A stretch of 64,000 bases of DNA from Gluconacetobacter tumulisoli (GCF_014174155.1 NZ_JABEQM010000001.1:1-64000); one strand, 5' to 3'; shown: positions 1-9,385, counted from the first letter of the stretch. Program-made: numbers and translations. The notes: generated from the letters alone by a model not told the origin.

Positions 1-206
1 TCGGCCAACTGCTTCAGCTGCTCCACCGACAGGTTCCGCAGGTCCGCCGGGCAGGACACCCGGTCCAGAAGCGGAAAGCGACCCCGCGTCGGCACCGATC
101 CCGCCTGCTGCTCGTCCGCCGGGTGCGCCGACGGATCCCGCTGTCCGGCTCGGCCTGCCACGACGCCGGTGGGGCCGGCGGGCTGGGTGGGGTTCGGTTG
201 ATCCAT
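1..206 (-). CDS. dxs: 1-deoxy-D-xylulose-5-phosphate synthase, N-terminal part (cut by window edge)
   Basis: Reading leftward from the ATG at 206, the frame stays open to the window edge (68 codons). After a poorly conserved N-terminal extension of about 45 residues it gives LLDRVSCPADLRNLSVEQL, the characteristic start of Dxs. Dxs is a thiamine-diphosphate enzyme that condenses pyruvate with glyceraldehyde 3-phosphate, the first step of the MEP isoprenoid pathway. The catalytic domains lie outside the window. It is divergent from hpnH, and in acetic acid bacteria these genes sit together because hopanoids are built from MEP-pathway isoprenoids. The start is the first ATG of the frame, and the N-terminal extension makes it uncertain by several codons. 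Confidence 0.88.
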   Translation of the reverse strand, partial: MDQPNPTQPAGPTGVVAGRAGQRDPSAHPADEQQAGSVPTRGRFPLLDRVSCPADLRNLSVEQLKQLA

Positions 207-603
207 GACGACGGCGTCCATTATGTTTTGCCGGGATATCACCCGGGGGCGGGTGGATCCTGGTCCGGTTTGTATGCGACGTTTCCCGAGCCGGACACTC
301 GTAACGCCCCTGGGTCTTTTACAGTTCGGGTTTTACTCCCGCGATGGAAGCAAAGACGGACTCTGTCCGACAGGTGTGTTGATTAGGGCACAGTGCATGC
401 GATGGGAATTGAGTATAAGACCCGACATGTCCTATACCCCCGTGAACGGGATCGCGTGGCGTAACATGTCCGCAACCTCGATATGTCTTTCGCGCACGGC
501 TTGGACAGGCTGGGGTTGTTATCTTTCGTACGGACGTGTCCATAATAAGGCCACTTGATTTGAAGAAGGCCGGCGATCATGCCGGTGCAGGAGCAGAGGT
601 TTC
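207..603. other. Divergent intergenic region between dxs and hpnH
   Basis: About 400 bases without a credible gene; the short frames here have no family resemblance. It must hold the two divergent promoters. Near the hpnH side there is a CATAAT hexamer at about 540-545 that could be a -10 box, with no convincing -35 box. ACATGTC-like octamers recur around 425 and 464. An AGGAG at 589-593 is the likely hpnH ribosome binding site. Confidence 0.5.
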
Positions 604-1791
604 ATGGCCGTTCCTATTATGCAGGCTGTCAGGGTTGGTGCTTACGTCGTTAAGCAGCATATCACCGGCCGGAAGCGTTATCCGCTTGTCCTGATGCTCG
701 AACCGTTGTTCAGGTGTAACCTGGCCTGCGCGGGGTGCGGCAAGATCGATTATCCGGCGCAGATCCTGAACCAGCGCATGAGCGTGCAGGAATGCCTCGA
801 CGCGGATACCGAGGCCAATGCCCCCGTCATCGCGATCGCGGGTGGCGAACCCCTGCTGCACAAGGAAATGCCGGAAATCGTCCGGGGCCTGATCGCGCGC
901 AAGAAGTACGTCTATCTCTGCACCAACGCCCTTCTTCTGGAAAAGAAGATGGACGATTACGAGCCCTCGCCCTTCTTCTCGTGGGATGTGCATCTGGACG
1001 GCGACCAGGACATGCACGATGCCTCGGTCTGCCAGGAAGGCGTTTACGAACGCGCCGTCGCGGCCATCAAGAAGGCCAAGGCCCGCGGATTCCGCCTGTC
1101 GATCAACTGCACGCTGTTCGACGGGGCCGACCCGAAGCGCATCGCCGCCTTCTTCGACGAGGTGATGGCCATGGGCGTGGACGGCATCATGACCGCCCCG
1201 GGCTATGCCTACGAGCGCGCGCCCGATCAGGCGCACTTCCTGAATCGCCAGAAGACGAAGCAGCTGTTCCGCGACGTCTTCCGCCTGGGCAAGGGCAAGA
1301 AGTGGCGCTTCACGCAATCGCCGCTGTTTCTGAACTTCCTTGCGGGGAATGAGGAATATCATTGCACGCCGTGGGGCAAGCCCCTGCGCAACGTCTTCGG
1401 ATGGCAGCGTCCGTGCTATCTGCTCGGCGAAGGGTACGCCAAGACCTTCAACGAGCTGATGGAAGACACGAAGTGGGATGATTACGGCACCGGCAACTAT
1501 GAAAAATGTGCCGACTGCATGGTCCATTCCGGCTATGAATCGACTGCGGTGATGGATGCGGTGCGCCGTCCGTGGCACATCGCCAAGGTCGCCCTGTTCG
1601 GGCCGGAGACCGAGAAGCCGATGGCGCCCGAGATCTCGCTGGCCAACCAGCGTCCGGCCGAATACGTCTTCACCCAGCATGTCGACGCGCGCATGGCCGA
1701 ACTCGCGGCCGCGAAGAAGCCGGCCAAGCCGCCGCGCGTCACGGTCGTCGACGCCGCCCCGGCGGTCGAGGCCGCCGACGCCGCGGACTGA
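604..1791 (+). CDS. hpnH: Hopanoid biosynthesis radical SAM protein HpnH (adenosylhopane synthase)
   Basis: A 395-residue radical SAM enzyme. The CxxxCxxC cluster-binding motif is CNLACAGC at residues 38-45, and a GGEPLL motif that contacts SAM follows near residue 80. HpnH adds the 5'-deoxyadenosyl radical to diploptene to make adenosylhopane, the first step of extended hopanoid (bacteriohopanepolyol) synthesis at the inner membrane. The C-terminus carries an extra Ala/Lys/Pro-rich tail of about 35 residues. Start choice: ATG at 604 with AGGAG/AGAGG just upstream. The dxs gene diverges from it, and a rho-independent terminator follows at 1839-1866, so it is probably transcribed alone. Confidence 0.95.
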   Translation: MAVPIMQAVRVGAYVVKQHITGRKRYPLVLMLEPLFRCNLACAGCGKIDYPAQILNQRMSVQECLDADTEANAPVIAIAGGEPLLHKEMPEIVRGLIARKKYVYLCTNALLLEKKMDDYEPSPFFSWDVHLDGDQDMHDASVCQEGVYERAVAAIKKAKARGFRLSINCTLFDGADPKRIAAFFDEVMAMGVDGIMTAPGYAYERAPDQAHFLNRQKTKQLFRDVFRLGKGKKWRFTQSPLFLNFLAGNEEYHCTPWGKPLRNVFGWQRPCYLLGEGYAKTFNELMEDTKWDDYGTGNYEKCADCMVHSGYESTAVMDAVRRPWHIAKVALFGPETEKPMAPEISLANQRPAEYVFTQHVDARMAELAAAKKPAKPPRVTVVDAAPAVEAADAAD

Positions 1792-1838
1792 GGCCGGCTG
1801 CCGGCCGCAGGGACGGATGAATGACGGACCAATGATGG

Positions 1839-1866
1839 AATGGCGGGGCCCGGTCCCGCCATTTTT
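1839..1866 (+). terminator. Rho-independent terminator after hpnH
   Basis: A perfect 9-bp stem, AATGGCGGG (1839-1847) with CCCGCCATT (1855-1863), a 7-base loop, and then a T run ending at 1866. Confidence 0.85.
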
Positions 1867-1947
1867 CATGTCCGCCCCTCTCCTGGACCGCATTCATCCC
1901 GGGCCGCATTTGCGCCGGGGGCGCGTTGATCTAGGATCGCGGCCATC

Positions 1948-3237
1948 ATGATCGTGCCGTTTCTCGTCATTCTCTTTCTCGTCGTCCTCAATGGCGTGTT
2001 CGCCATGGGGGAACTGGCGCTGATTTCGGCGCGCCCCGCGCGCCTGGCCGTCCTGCAGCGCAAGGGAGTCAAGGGCGCCGAGCGGGCCCTGCGCCTGGCC
2101 GAGGATCCGCAGAGCTTCCTGCCCACGGTGCAGGTCGGCATCACCCTGGTTTCGATCCTGGAAGGAACCTTCGGCGGCACGCGGATCGAGGCGTACCTGA
2201 CGCCCTGGCTTGCCCGCTTCGCCCTGCTGCGCCCGTTCGCCGCCGAATTGTCGATGGCGGTGGTGGTCGTGGCGATCACCTCGCTGATGCTGGTGCTGGG
2301 CGAACTGGTGCCCAAGCAGCTTGCGCTGCGCCATCCCGAAACCATCGCGGCGCGCCTGTCCCTGCCGCTGGAAGGGCTGGCCCTGCTGACCCGTCCGGTG
2401 GTGTGGCTGCTGGGCCATTCCTCGGGGCTGGTGCTGCGCCTGATGGGCGTGGGCGCGACGACGCGCGAAGCCCTGACCGAAGAGGAACTGAAGGCCTATA
2501 TCGCCGAGGGCGCGCAGTCCGGCGTGCTGGAGCAGGAGGAGCGCAACATGATCGAGCGCCTGCTGCGCCTGGCCGACCGGCCGGTCCGCGCCATCATGAC
2601 CCCGCGTAACGAACTGTTCTGGATCGAGCGGCGGGCCAGCCGCGAGGAACTGCGCCGCATGCTGCGCACCACGGTCCATACCCGCATCGTGGTGTGCGAC
2701 GGCGGCGTCGACAACCCGGTCGGCGTCATCCTGGCCAAGGACATGCTGGACCGCATGCTGGATGGCAGGCCGGTGTCGATCGAATCGGGCCTGCGCAAGC
2801 CGGTGGTGGTGCCGGATACGATTTCCGCCTTCGACATGGTCGAGCGGATGCGGTCGGTTCCGCTGGGCATCGCGCTGGTGCTGGACGAGTACGGGTCGTT
2901 CGAGGGAATCGTCACCGCATCGGACCTGTTCGCCGCCATCGTCGGCGAGCATCACGAGCCCGGCAGCACGCCCAAGCGGCTGCTGGCGCAGGAAGACGTG
3001 CTGATCCTGGACGGGTTCATGCCCGCCGACGAGGTCAAGGACCGGCTGGGTCTGGCGGACCTGCCGCAGGAAGGCAGCTACCACACGCTGGGCGGCCTGA
3101 TCCTGGCGCTGCTGCGCCGGGTGCCCGCGGCCGGCGACAAGGTCGTGTTCTCGGGCTGGCTGTTCGAGGTGATGGAAACCGACCAGCGCCGCGTGGTGAA
3201 GGTGCGGGCCAGTCGCCAGATCCTGGCCGAAAATTGA
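1948..3237 (+). CDS. Hemolysin-family/CorC-type membrane protein with CNNM, CBS pair and CorC_HlyC domains
   Basis: A 429-residue inner-membrane protein. The first 200 residues form a DUF21/CNNM transmembrane domain, starting MIVPFLVILFLVVLNGVF and including the conserved LGELVPK region. A pair of CBS domains follows (about 205-335, including ILAKDMLD and LVLDEYGSFEGIVT), and then a C-terminal CorC_HlyC/transporter-associated domain (about 350-425). Relatives (YtfL, YoaE, CorB/CorC) are linked to divalent cation, mainly Mg2+, efflux, and the name hemolysin is historical. An AGGATCG sequence upstream suits the ATG at 1948. It is transcribed alone; repeat copy A begins within its stop codon. 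The exact substrate cannot be read from sequence. Confidence 0.88.
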   Translation: MIVPFLVILFLVVLNGVFAMGELALISARPARLAVLQRKGVKGAERALRLAEDPQSFLPTVQVGITLVSILEGTFGGTRIEAYLTPWLARFALLRPFAAELSMAVVVVAITSLMLVLGELVPKQLALRHPETIAARLSLPLEGLALLTRPVVWLLGHSSGLVLRLMGVGATTREALTEEELKAYIAEGAQSGVLEQEERNMIERLLRLADRPVRAIMTPRNELFWIERRASREELRRMLRTTVHTRIVVCDGGVDNPVGVILAKDMLDRMLDGRPVSIESGLRKPVVVPDTISAFDMVERMRSVPLGIALVLDEYGSFEGIVTASDLFAAIVGEHHEPGSTPKRLLAQEDVLILDGFMPADEVKDRLGLADLPQEGSYHTLGGLILALLRRVPAAGDKVVFSGWLFEVMETDQRRVVKVRASRQILAEN

Positions 3238-3400
3238 AAATCCGGCTGGAGACGCGGTTTGCCGGCGATCCGACGCGCTTTTCCTGTGCTTCGATGCTCA
3301 CGGCCATCAAGGCCGCTCCGCTTCGATGCTCGGAAAAACACGCCGGGCGCGCCGCGTTGTGGCGCTCTCGCTCGGCAAACCGCGTCTTCAGCCGGATTTT
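3237..3400. repeat. Intergenic palindromic element, copy A (reference copy)
   Basis: A 164-bp element with 27-bp inverted ends (3237-3263 and 3374-3400, one mismatch; outer sequence AAAATCCGGCTG). Inside is the core shared with other copies in this window: GGCGATCCGACGCG, TTTTCCTGTGCTTCGATGCTC, the hairpin CGGCCATCAAGGCCG (3301-3315), TTCGATGCTCGGAAAA, CACGCCGGGCGC, then GGCGCTCTCGCTCGG. It overlaps the stop codon of the upstream gene. It has no ORF, so it is a REP/MITE-like sequence or transcript-end structure. Element boundaries are set by the arms. Confidence 0.85.
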
Positions 3401-3436
3401 AGGTGGCCGCAGTGGCCCCGGCCGTCGACCAGAGGA

Positions 3437-5407
3437 TCAGTGCAGGGTCTGGAAATGATGTCCGGCCAGGTCGCGTTCGGCGGCGAAGGCGGGCCATTCC
3501 CCGCGGGCCAGGGTGTCCAGAGATGGGGTGGGCATGTCCAGCCGGTCGGCGTAGATCCACAGGTAGGTGAAGGCGCGGTGGACATAGTCCCGCGTTTCCC
3601 GGTTGGGCAGGCTCTCGATGAACAGCAGCGGGTCGTCGCCGCAATCGTTCAGGGCGTCCTGGCGCGAGATGGCGGTGGGGCCGGCATTGTAGCTGGCCAG
3701 CATGCGGACCATGTCGCCGCCCGGCGTCCGCCGGCCGGCGTCGTGCTGTTCGCTGAGATGCGCCAGGTAGAGGACGTAAAGCTGGCCGATTTCCAGGTTC
3801 AACGCCGGGTCGTGCAGCAGGGACGGGGCGGCGGCGTATTGCCGTGCGTTGCCGGTCACGAAGCCGGCGGTCACCGGCATGATCTGCATCAGCCCGTGCG
3901 CGCCGGATCCCGAGACCGCGCCGCTGTCGAAATTCGATTCCAGCCGCGTCAGCGCATAGACCAGCGCCGGATCGACCCGGAAGCCGTGGCTGGGCGTCAG
4001 GCGTGGCGTGGGGAAGCGGGCCTGCGTGGTCGGCGGGGTCGCGCCCCGCGCCAGCAGCAGGGCCGACAATTGGTCCGACAGGCCCTTCAGCCCGGCGGCA
4101 TCGGCCACCAGCTGGATCGAACGGCACAGCGCCGCGTCCCCCTGCACGTCGGGCCAGAGGCGGCGCAGGGCAGCCTCCGCCCGGCCGGTTTCGCCGACCT
4201 GCAGCAGGGCGAAGGCCCGGCGGCCCGCCGGGGTGGCCGCGACGGCCTCCACGTCGATTTCGCCCAGGACCGGCGTGCCGGCCACCAGCAGCGTCCGGTC
4301 GGCGGCCAGCGTCGGCCTGTCGGACAGGCGGGACTCCGTGGCAGGCCGGGCCGGACGCTGGCCCAGCATCTGGGCCGCCAGCAGGCCGTAGAAGGTGTGC
4401 GGGGCGGCGGCGGCGCGGTGGAGCCATGGGCGGAAGGCCGCGATGTCGCCGGTATTGCGGTGCGCCCGCGCGGCCCAGAAGGCGGCGCCGGCCCGGATGC
4501 TGGCCGGGGTCAGTTCGGCCCGCGACGCGGCCTCGAACAGGGATTCGGCGATATCGGGCCGCCCCCGCCGCCAGGCCGCGAGGCCGGCGACATAGCCAGC
4601 CAGGCCGATCCGGCCGCCGGACTGGGTGAAGGCATCCTGCCCGGTGCGCAGGGCGAAGGCGGTTTCCCCTGCGCTGAACATCGCCATCGCGACCTCGGCG
4701 CGCAACTGGGCCGCGTACAGGTCGTTCATGCCCGGGGTGATCTTGATCAGGTGCAGGGCGCTGCGCGCGCCCTTCAGACCTTGCTCGGCACGGTCGTGGA
4801 CCGTCCGGTCCAGCAGGGCGTTGCGGGTGAAGGCGCGGCTGGCCGGGTCGTCTTCCTCCGGCGCGCGACTGGGCGCCGCCTCGGCGCCGGCGGCCAGGGC
4901 CGCGGGGGCCGCCACGAGTGGCGGAACGCTGCCGCGGGGCGACAGGCTGACCAGCAGCGCATGGATCGCCGGGGCATCCGCCAGGGTGGAAAATGTCCGC
5001 AGCCACAGGCGCAGCTGGCTCGGCGTGGGATGATAGGCGGGGTTCAGGTATCGATCGGCCAGGATGTCGGCCAGCAGGGTATCGTCCGGCAGGGACGCGG
5101 TCTCGCGGATCGCGGCATCGAACGCCCCGGCGCGCTGCAGGCCGAAGATCCGGCGGACATGCAGGGCGACATCGGGGGGCAGCGGCTGGGCCAGCCCGAC
5201 CGCCCCGCCGCCCGGGGGGGCGATCCGTGGCATGGCCAGGGCCGTTTCCTCGTTTCGCTCGCCCGGGCCGGACGACCTTCCGTCCGGAGTCTGGGCGTTC
5301 GCGCTCTGGCCACGCAGCGGAACCATCGCTGCGCCTGCCAGAAAGGCGGCACCGGCCAGAAAGGCCCGAACCGCAAGCTGGGGGGGTATATGTGTTGTCC
5401 CTCGCAT
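3437..5407 (-). CDS. Soluble lytic murein transglycosylase (Slt family)
   Basis: A 656-residue periplasmic protein. It has an N-terminal signal sequence (AVRAFLAGAAFLAGAAM, likely cleavage after SANA near residue 37). A long alpha-helical superhelix like the U-domain of Slt70 follows, then a C-terminal SLT catalytic domain from about residue 480. The catalytic glutamate lies in ALTRLESNFD, followed by SGAHGLMQIMP and later LASYNAGPTA, the classic motifs. The enzyme cleaves the MurNAc-GlcNAc bond of peptidoglycan to form 1,6-anhydro ends during wall turnover. The protein is near the usual length for the family. No clear Shine-Dalgarno sequence precedes the first ATG. Confidence 0.93.
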   Translation of the reverse strand: MRGTTHIPPQLAVRAFLAGAAFLAGAAMVPLRGQSANAQTPDGRSSGPGERNEETALAMPRIAPPGGGAVGLAQPLPPDVALHVRRIFGLQRAGAFDAAIRETASLPDDTLLADILADRYLNPAYHPTPSQLRLWLRTFSTLADAPAIHALLVSLSPRGSVPPLVAAPAALAAGAEAAPSRAPEEDDPASRAFTRNALLDRTVHDRAEQGLKGARSALHLIKITPGMNDLYAAQLRAEVAMAMFSAGETAFALRTGQDAFTQSGGRIGLAGYVAGLAAWRRGRPDIAESLFEAASRAELTPASIRAGAAFWAARAHRNTGDIAAFRPWLHRAAAAPHTFYGLLAAQMLGQRPARPATESRLSDRPTLAADRTLLVAGTPVLGEIDVEAVAATPAGRRAFALLQVGETGRAEAALRRLWPDVQGDAALCRSIQLVADAAGLKGLSDQLSALLLARGATPPTTQARFPTPRLTPSHGFRVDPALVYALTRLESNFDSGAVSGSGAHGLMQIMPVTAGFVTGNARQYAAAPSLLHDPALNLEIGQLYVLYLAHLSEQHDAGRRTPGGDMVRMLASYNAGPTAISRQDALNDCGDDPLLFIESLPNRETRDYVHRAFTYLWIYADRLDMPTPSLDTLARGEWPAFAAERDLAGHHFQTLH

Positions 5408-5611
5408 GGCCGAGGGGCGTCTAAGGGGTTATCGGGGGAAACGCAACCCTTATGATGGTGCGGGCGGAAATATGCATGCAGAACAGTTGGGCAAACGGCA
5501 ATAAAAACGGCTGGTTAGCGTCGCGTTTCGGTGGTGAATAAATCGTGTGTTGCGGTGCAGTAGCCATAGTTTGAACACAGTTCGCATCGTGTTCGCTTCT
5601 TACTGTTTCCT

Positions 5612-6478
5612 TTACGTATCCTTGTCCGCATCCAGTGTTGCGCGCAGTAACAAAAGGTCCTTCCATGCGTCGCGCCGGGCGGTGGGGCTGGCCCCCAATT
5701 GGGACGGATGGCGCATCGGCAGGGCCGGCAGGGGTCGGGACAGACCGGGGATCGCGATGTCGCGCCAGCGCCCGCGCAACCGGGCGATTCCCCCCTGTTC
5801 ACCGGTCAGCAGCCTGGCCGGCATGTTGCCCATCAGGATCACCCGCCGGGGAGCGGCCAGCACGATCAGGCGATGCAGGAACGGTTCGCAGATCCGCAGT
5901 TCGGCGGCCGAGGGCGGACGCGCGCCCGGGGGACGCCATGGAATGACCGGGGCCAGCAGCAGATCCTCCCGCCGCAGGCCGATGCTGGCCAGCATGCGGT
6001 CCAGCATCTGTCCCGTCGGCCCGGCGAAGGGCGTGCCGCCCCGGTCCTCGGCCGCGTCGGGTGGCTCGCCGATCAGCATCAGGCCGGCATCGGCCCGGCC
6101 CGCAGGGGCAATGGTATGGGTGGCGGTCTCGCGCAGGGCGCAGCCGTCGAAGGCGGCCAGGGCGGTCTGCAGGTCGGCGATCGACGATGCAGCCTCTGCC
6201 ACCTGCCGGGCCCGCAGGACCGCGCGGTCGATCAGCGTCAGGCCGTCCTCCGGCCCGGACGGCCGGCGGGCTGGTGGGGACGGGGAGGGCGAATCCTGGC
6301 GCACGGGGGGACGGAGCGCCGGATCATGGGGGGCAGAAGCAAGGGGCGAGGGGGCCGTCGGAGGGACCGCGCGCGCGGACGGCGGCGGGGCGGCCAGGCG
6401 GTCGGTCGGATCGTCGTCCAGCGCGGCGTCCGCCCCCCAATCCACATAAAGGCGCAGCAGGGCGAGGGCATCCATCAT
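5612..6478 (-). CDS. Uracil-DNA glycosylase, family 4-like
   Basis: A 288-residue protein. After a disordered Pro/Ser-rich N-terminal 80 residues comes a family-4-like UDG core: GEPPDAAEDRGGTPFAGPTG (motif A), then PWRPPGARPPS, and the second active-site motif MRHPSQLG near the C-terminus. It excises uracil from DNA. Only two of the four cysteines that hold the 4Fe-4S cluster in classical family 4 enzymes are present (GCALR and RICEPF). The positions seen as CxxC and KCRPP elsewhere are Phe and Trp here. From memory, many alphaproteobacterial members look like this. The usual GEAPG motif reads GEPPD. Its start faces the TPR gene about 100 bases away. Confidence 0.88.
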   Translation of the reverse strand: MMDALALLRLYVDWGADAALDDDPTDRLAAPPPSARAVPPTAPSPLASAPHDPALRPPVRQDSPSPSPPARRPSGPEDGLTLIDRAVLRARQVAEAASSIADLQTALAAFDGCALRETATHTIAPAGRADAGLMLIGEPPDAAEDRGGTPFAGPTGQMLDRMLASIGLRREDLLLAPVIPWRPPGARPPSAAELRICEPFLHRLIVLAAPRRVILMGNMPARLLTGEQGGIARLRGRWRDIAIPGLSRPLPALPMRHPSQLGASPTARRDAWKDLLLLRATLDADKDT

Positions 6479-6580
6479 CCGGTCGGCGCGGCCTTGTCCA
6501 TTAACGGGGTGTGTCCGGTAGGCGGGGCGCCTGCCGGCAGGGTTTGGCAGTTTACCCGACGCGAGGTAGGGTCCGCCATC

Positions 6581-8380
6581 ATGCAGTGTTTCCGCGCCAT
6601 GTGCACGTCCGTGCTTGTCGTCGCCGTTTCAATGGCCGCCTGCCTGCCGGGTCATGGAGCCGGCGCGGCGCCGGTCGCGACGACCGGCGCCGCGGGTGCG
6701 GCAGGCGCCGAAGCGCCCGGTCTGGCGGGGGCGGTGCTGGTCGCGACCGTCGCGGCCCTGGAGGGCGACGACCGCACCGCCGGGCAGGCCTTTCGCGAGG
6801 CCTTCCGGCTGGATCCGACGCGGACGAGCCTGCTGCGCCAGGCGTTCCTGTACAGCGCCCTGGCTGGCGACGGCGCGGCCAGCCAACTCGCCCCGCGGCT
6901 GCCGGGGCAGCTCATGGCCGAGCTGGTGATGGGTGATGACGCGGCCCTGGCCGGCCGATGGAGCGACGCCCGGACCCATTACGGACGCGCGCCGCAGGAT
7001 GCGATGCTGGCCATGCTGAGGCCGTTGCTGGAGGCCTGGAGCCTGGCGGGCGAGGGGCAGGTCGACGGGGCGCTCTCCGTCCTGGCCCCCTGGACCGATA
7101 CCCGTGCGGCAGGGGAAGGTGGCCTGGGCGGCTATTACGCGATTCACGCCGCCCTGATCGCGGAGGCGGCGGGGCAGCGGCAGCGTGCCGACGGGCTTTA
7201 TCGCATCGCCCTGGCCCTGTCGTCGGGGCATGATGTCTTCACGACCTGGGCCCTGGGCCACTGGCTGGTCGGGCAGGGACGCCGGGACGAGGCCGTACGG
7301 ATGGCCGACAGCCTGGTGATCGCCGTGCCGGGCCTGGCCCTGGCGCGCGACGGTATCGTGGCGTCGTTCGCGCGCCCGCCGGTGACGACACCGCGGCAGG
7401 GGCTGGCGCAGGCTTATGTCTTCCTGTCCGCGCTGATCGGCCAGCAGGCCGCGCGCCTGGCCGATCCCGGGGGACGACCGTCCCATGACGAGGGGCTTCG
7501 CGATATCCAGATGCTGCTGCTGCGGTTCGCGCTGGCGCTGGATCCCGGCTTCGGACAGGGACGCCTGATGTTGTCGTCGCTGCAGTTCGATGCCGGGCAG
7601 GCGGCCCTGGCCCGCGACACGATCGGCCAGGCGGCCGCCGGCGATCCGCTTTCGACCGTCATCCGGCTGCAGCAGGCGCGGCTGGACGTTGCGACCGGCC
7701 AGTGGGCCGATGCGCGGCAGATCCTGACCGGCCTGGCGCGCGAACATCCCGACCAGCCGCTGATCTGGCAGATGCTGGGCAATCTGTATTCCGGCCGGCA
7801 GGACTGGGATGCCGCGATTGCGGCGTTCGACCGGGCGGTCGCCGTTTCGGGCCATCTGGCCGGTGAGGGCTGGTCGCTGCTGTTCGACCGGGCCGTCGCC
7901 TATGACCGGTCGGGCCGCTGGCCGCAGGCCCAGGCTGACCTTCAGCATGCGCTGGATCTGGCGCCCGACGAGGCGATGTTGCTGAATTATCTTGGTTATT
8001 CATGGGTCGAACGGGACCAGGACCTGCCGAAGGCCGAGGCGCTGCTGCGTCGGGCGGTGGCGATCGCGCCCGACGACGCCGCGATTCGCGACAGCCTGGG
8101 CTGGGCGCTGGTGCGGCAGGGGCGCGTCGCCGACGGGCTGCGGCTGCTGGAACGCGCCGCCGAGCAGACGCCCGAGGATCCGGCGGTGAATTATCATCTG
8201 GGGGTCGCGTACTGGCGGTCCGGCCGCCCGCGCGAGGCGGTCAACCAGTGGCACATGGCGGAATTGCTGCCCGCCGAGGCATCTGATGCGCAAAAGATCC
8301 GTGCCGCCCTTGCCGATGCCGCCCGATCCGGCCACGAAGACGCGCCGCCCGGCCCGCAGAGCGGCCAGAAGAAGGACTGA
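6581..8380 (+). CDS. Exported TPR-repeat protein
   Basis: 599 residues. The ATG at 6581 gives a signal sequence (MCTSVLVVAVSMAACLPGHG, which could be read as a lipobox MAAC). Tetratricopeptide repeats run through the rest, clearest from about residue 330 to the end (NYLGYSWVERDQDLPKAEAL, then DSLGWALVRQG and NYHLGVAYWRSG). Such proteins are scaffolds in the periplasm or on the outer membrane, and BcsC/PilF/YfgC-like helpers have the same make-up. No catalytic domain is seen. The stop is 8 bases before ispE, so the two are probably cotranscribed, although their functions need not be linked. The open frame extends far upstream of 6581, but that part is antisense to the glycosylase gene. Confidence 0.8.
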   Translation: MQCFRAMCTSVLVVAVSMAACLPGHGAGAAPVATTGAAGAAGAEAPGLAGAVLVATVAALEGDDRTAGQAFREAFRLDPTRTSLLRQAFLYSALAGDGAASQLAPRLPGQLMAELVMGDDAALAGRWSDARTHYGRAPQDAMLAMLRPLLEAWSLAGEGQVDGALSVLAPWTDTRAAGEGGLGGYYAIHAALIAEAAGQRQRADGLYRIALALSSGHDVFTTWALGHWLVGQGRRDEAVRMADSLVIAVPGLALARDGIVASFARPPVTTPRQGLAQAYVFLSALIGQQAARLADPGGRPSHDEGLRDIQMLLLRFALALDPGFGQGRLMLSSLQFDAGQAALARDTIGQAAAGDPLSTVIRLQQARLDVATGQWADARQILTGLAREHPDQPLIWQMLGNLYSGRQDWDAAIAAFDRAVAVSGHLAGEGWSLLFDRAVAYDRSGRWPQAQADLQHALDLAPDEAMLLNYLGYSWVERDQDLPKAEALLRRAVAIAPDDAAIRDSLGWALVRQGRVADGLRLLERAAEQTPEDPAVNYHLGVAYWRSGRPREAVNQWHMAELLPAEASDAQKIRAALADAARSGHEDAPPGPQSGQKKD

Positions 8381-8388
8381 CCATCGTC

Positions 8389-9324
8389 GTGACCGCGATC
8401 CTGCATGACTCCGCCCATGCGAAAATCAACCTGTATCTGCATGTGACGGGGCGGCGTCCGGATGGCTACCATCTGCTGGACAGCCTGGCGGTCTTCGCAG
8501 GGGCGGCGGACCGGCTGGCCGTGCATCCCGCCGAGGGCGCCCCGGGGGCGGTGACGCTGGAGATCACGGGGCCGTTCGGCGCCGGGCTGGTGGCCGAATC
8601 GGACAGCAACCTGATCCTGCGGGCCGCCCGCCTGCTGCGCGCAGCCGCCACTGCGGATGTGCCTGACCGTCTGCCACCGCTGCGGATCGTGCTGGACAAG
8701 CGGCTTCCGGTCGCCTCGGGGATCGGCGGCGGGTCGGCGGACGCGGCGGCGGCATTGCGCCTGCTGTTGCGCGCATGGCCCGACCTGCGGGTGCCGCGCG
8801 ACCGGTTGATGGTCCTGGCGGCGGAACTGGGCGCGGACGTGCCGGTCTGCGTCGAGCAGGCTGCCGCCCGGATGGGTGGCGTCGGCGATGTGCTGGACCC
8901 CGCGCCGGAGCTGCCCGCCTGCGGCATGATGCTGGTCAATTGCGGCGAGGCGGTTCCGACCCCGTCGGTCTTCCGGTCGCGCGCGGCGGTCTTCCACCCG
9001 CCTGCCGCCCTGTCGGCCGGATGGGCGGACGTGGGCGCGATGGTGCGGGACCTGTCGGCCCTGACGAACGACCTGGAGGACGCGGCCTGCGCCATCTGTC
9101 CCGCGATTCGCACGGTGTTGCAGGTCCTGGCGGCCGCGCCGGGCTGCCGGCTGGCGCGGATGAGCGGGTCCGGCGCGACCTGCTTCGCCCTGTTCGACAG
9201 CGCGCAGGCGGCACGCGACGCGTGCGTCGCGGTCGAGCGACCCGGCTGGTGGGTCTGGGCCGGGGGCCTGCACGGCGAGGAACGTAGCGCGCAGACAGGT
9301 GGTACGGTCGGCCGGGCGGTATGA
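8389..9324 (+). CDS. ispE: 4-diphosphocytidyl-2-C-methyl-D-erythritol kinase
   Basis: A 311-residue GHMP kinase of the MEP pathway. It phosphorylates the 2-hydroxyl of CDP-methylerythritol with ATP in the cytoplasm. The family signature starts AKINLYLHV (catalytic Lys12) with RPDGYHLLDS. The ATP-binding glycine loop is PVASGIGGGSADAAAA, with the catalytic aspartate in GSAD, and the C-terminal motif MSGSGATCFALF closes the site. The start is GTG at 8389, eight bases after the TPR gene. With dxs and hpnH nearby it strengthens an isoprenoid/hopanoid theme in this stretch. Confidence 0.95.
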   Translation: MTAILHDSAHAKINLYLHVTGRRPDGYHLLDSLAVFAGAADRLAVHPAEGAPGAVTLEITGPFGAGLVAESDSNLILRAARLLRAAATADVPDRLPPLRIVLDKRLPVASGIGGGSADAAAALRLLLRAWPDLRVPRDRLMVLAAELGADVPVCVEQAAARMGGVGDVLDPAPELPACGMMLVNCGEAVPTPSVFRSRAAVFHPPAALSAGWADVGAMVRDLSALTNDLEDAACAICPAIRTVLQVLAAAPGCRLARMSGSGATCFALFDSAQAARDACVAVERPGWWVWAGGLHGEERSAQTGGTVGRAV

Positions 9325-9385
9325 TAAGTTCGTCCTGACGTCGCGCGCCGACGTCCGCAGTACGAGGACGGAAAGGCCCAATCGC

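Noticed and set aside
3326-5455. A 709-codon open frame on the plus strand opposite the lytic transglycosylase gene
   Set aside because: Low-complexity Gly/Arg/Gln composition typical of antisense frames in GC-rich DNA; the minus strand encodes a protein with all SLT motifs.
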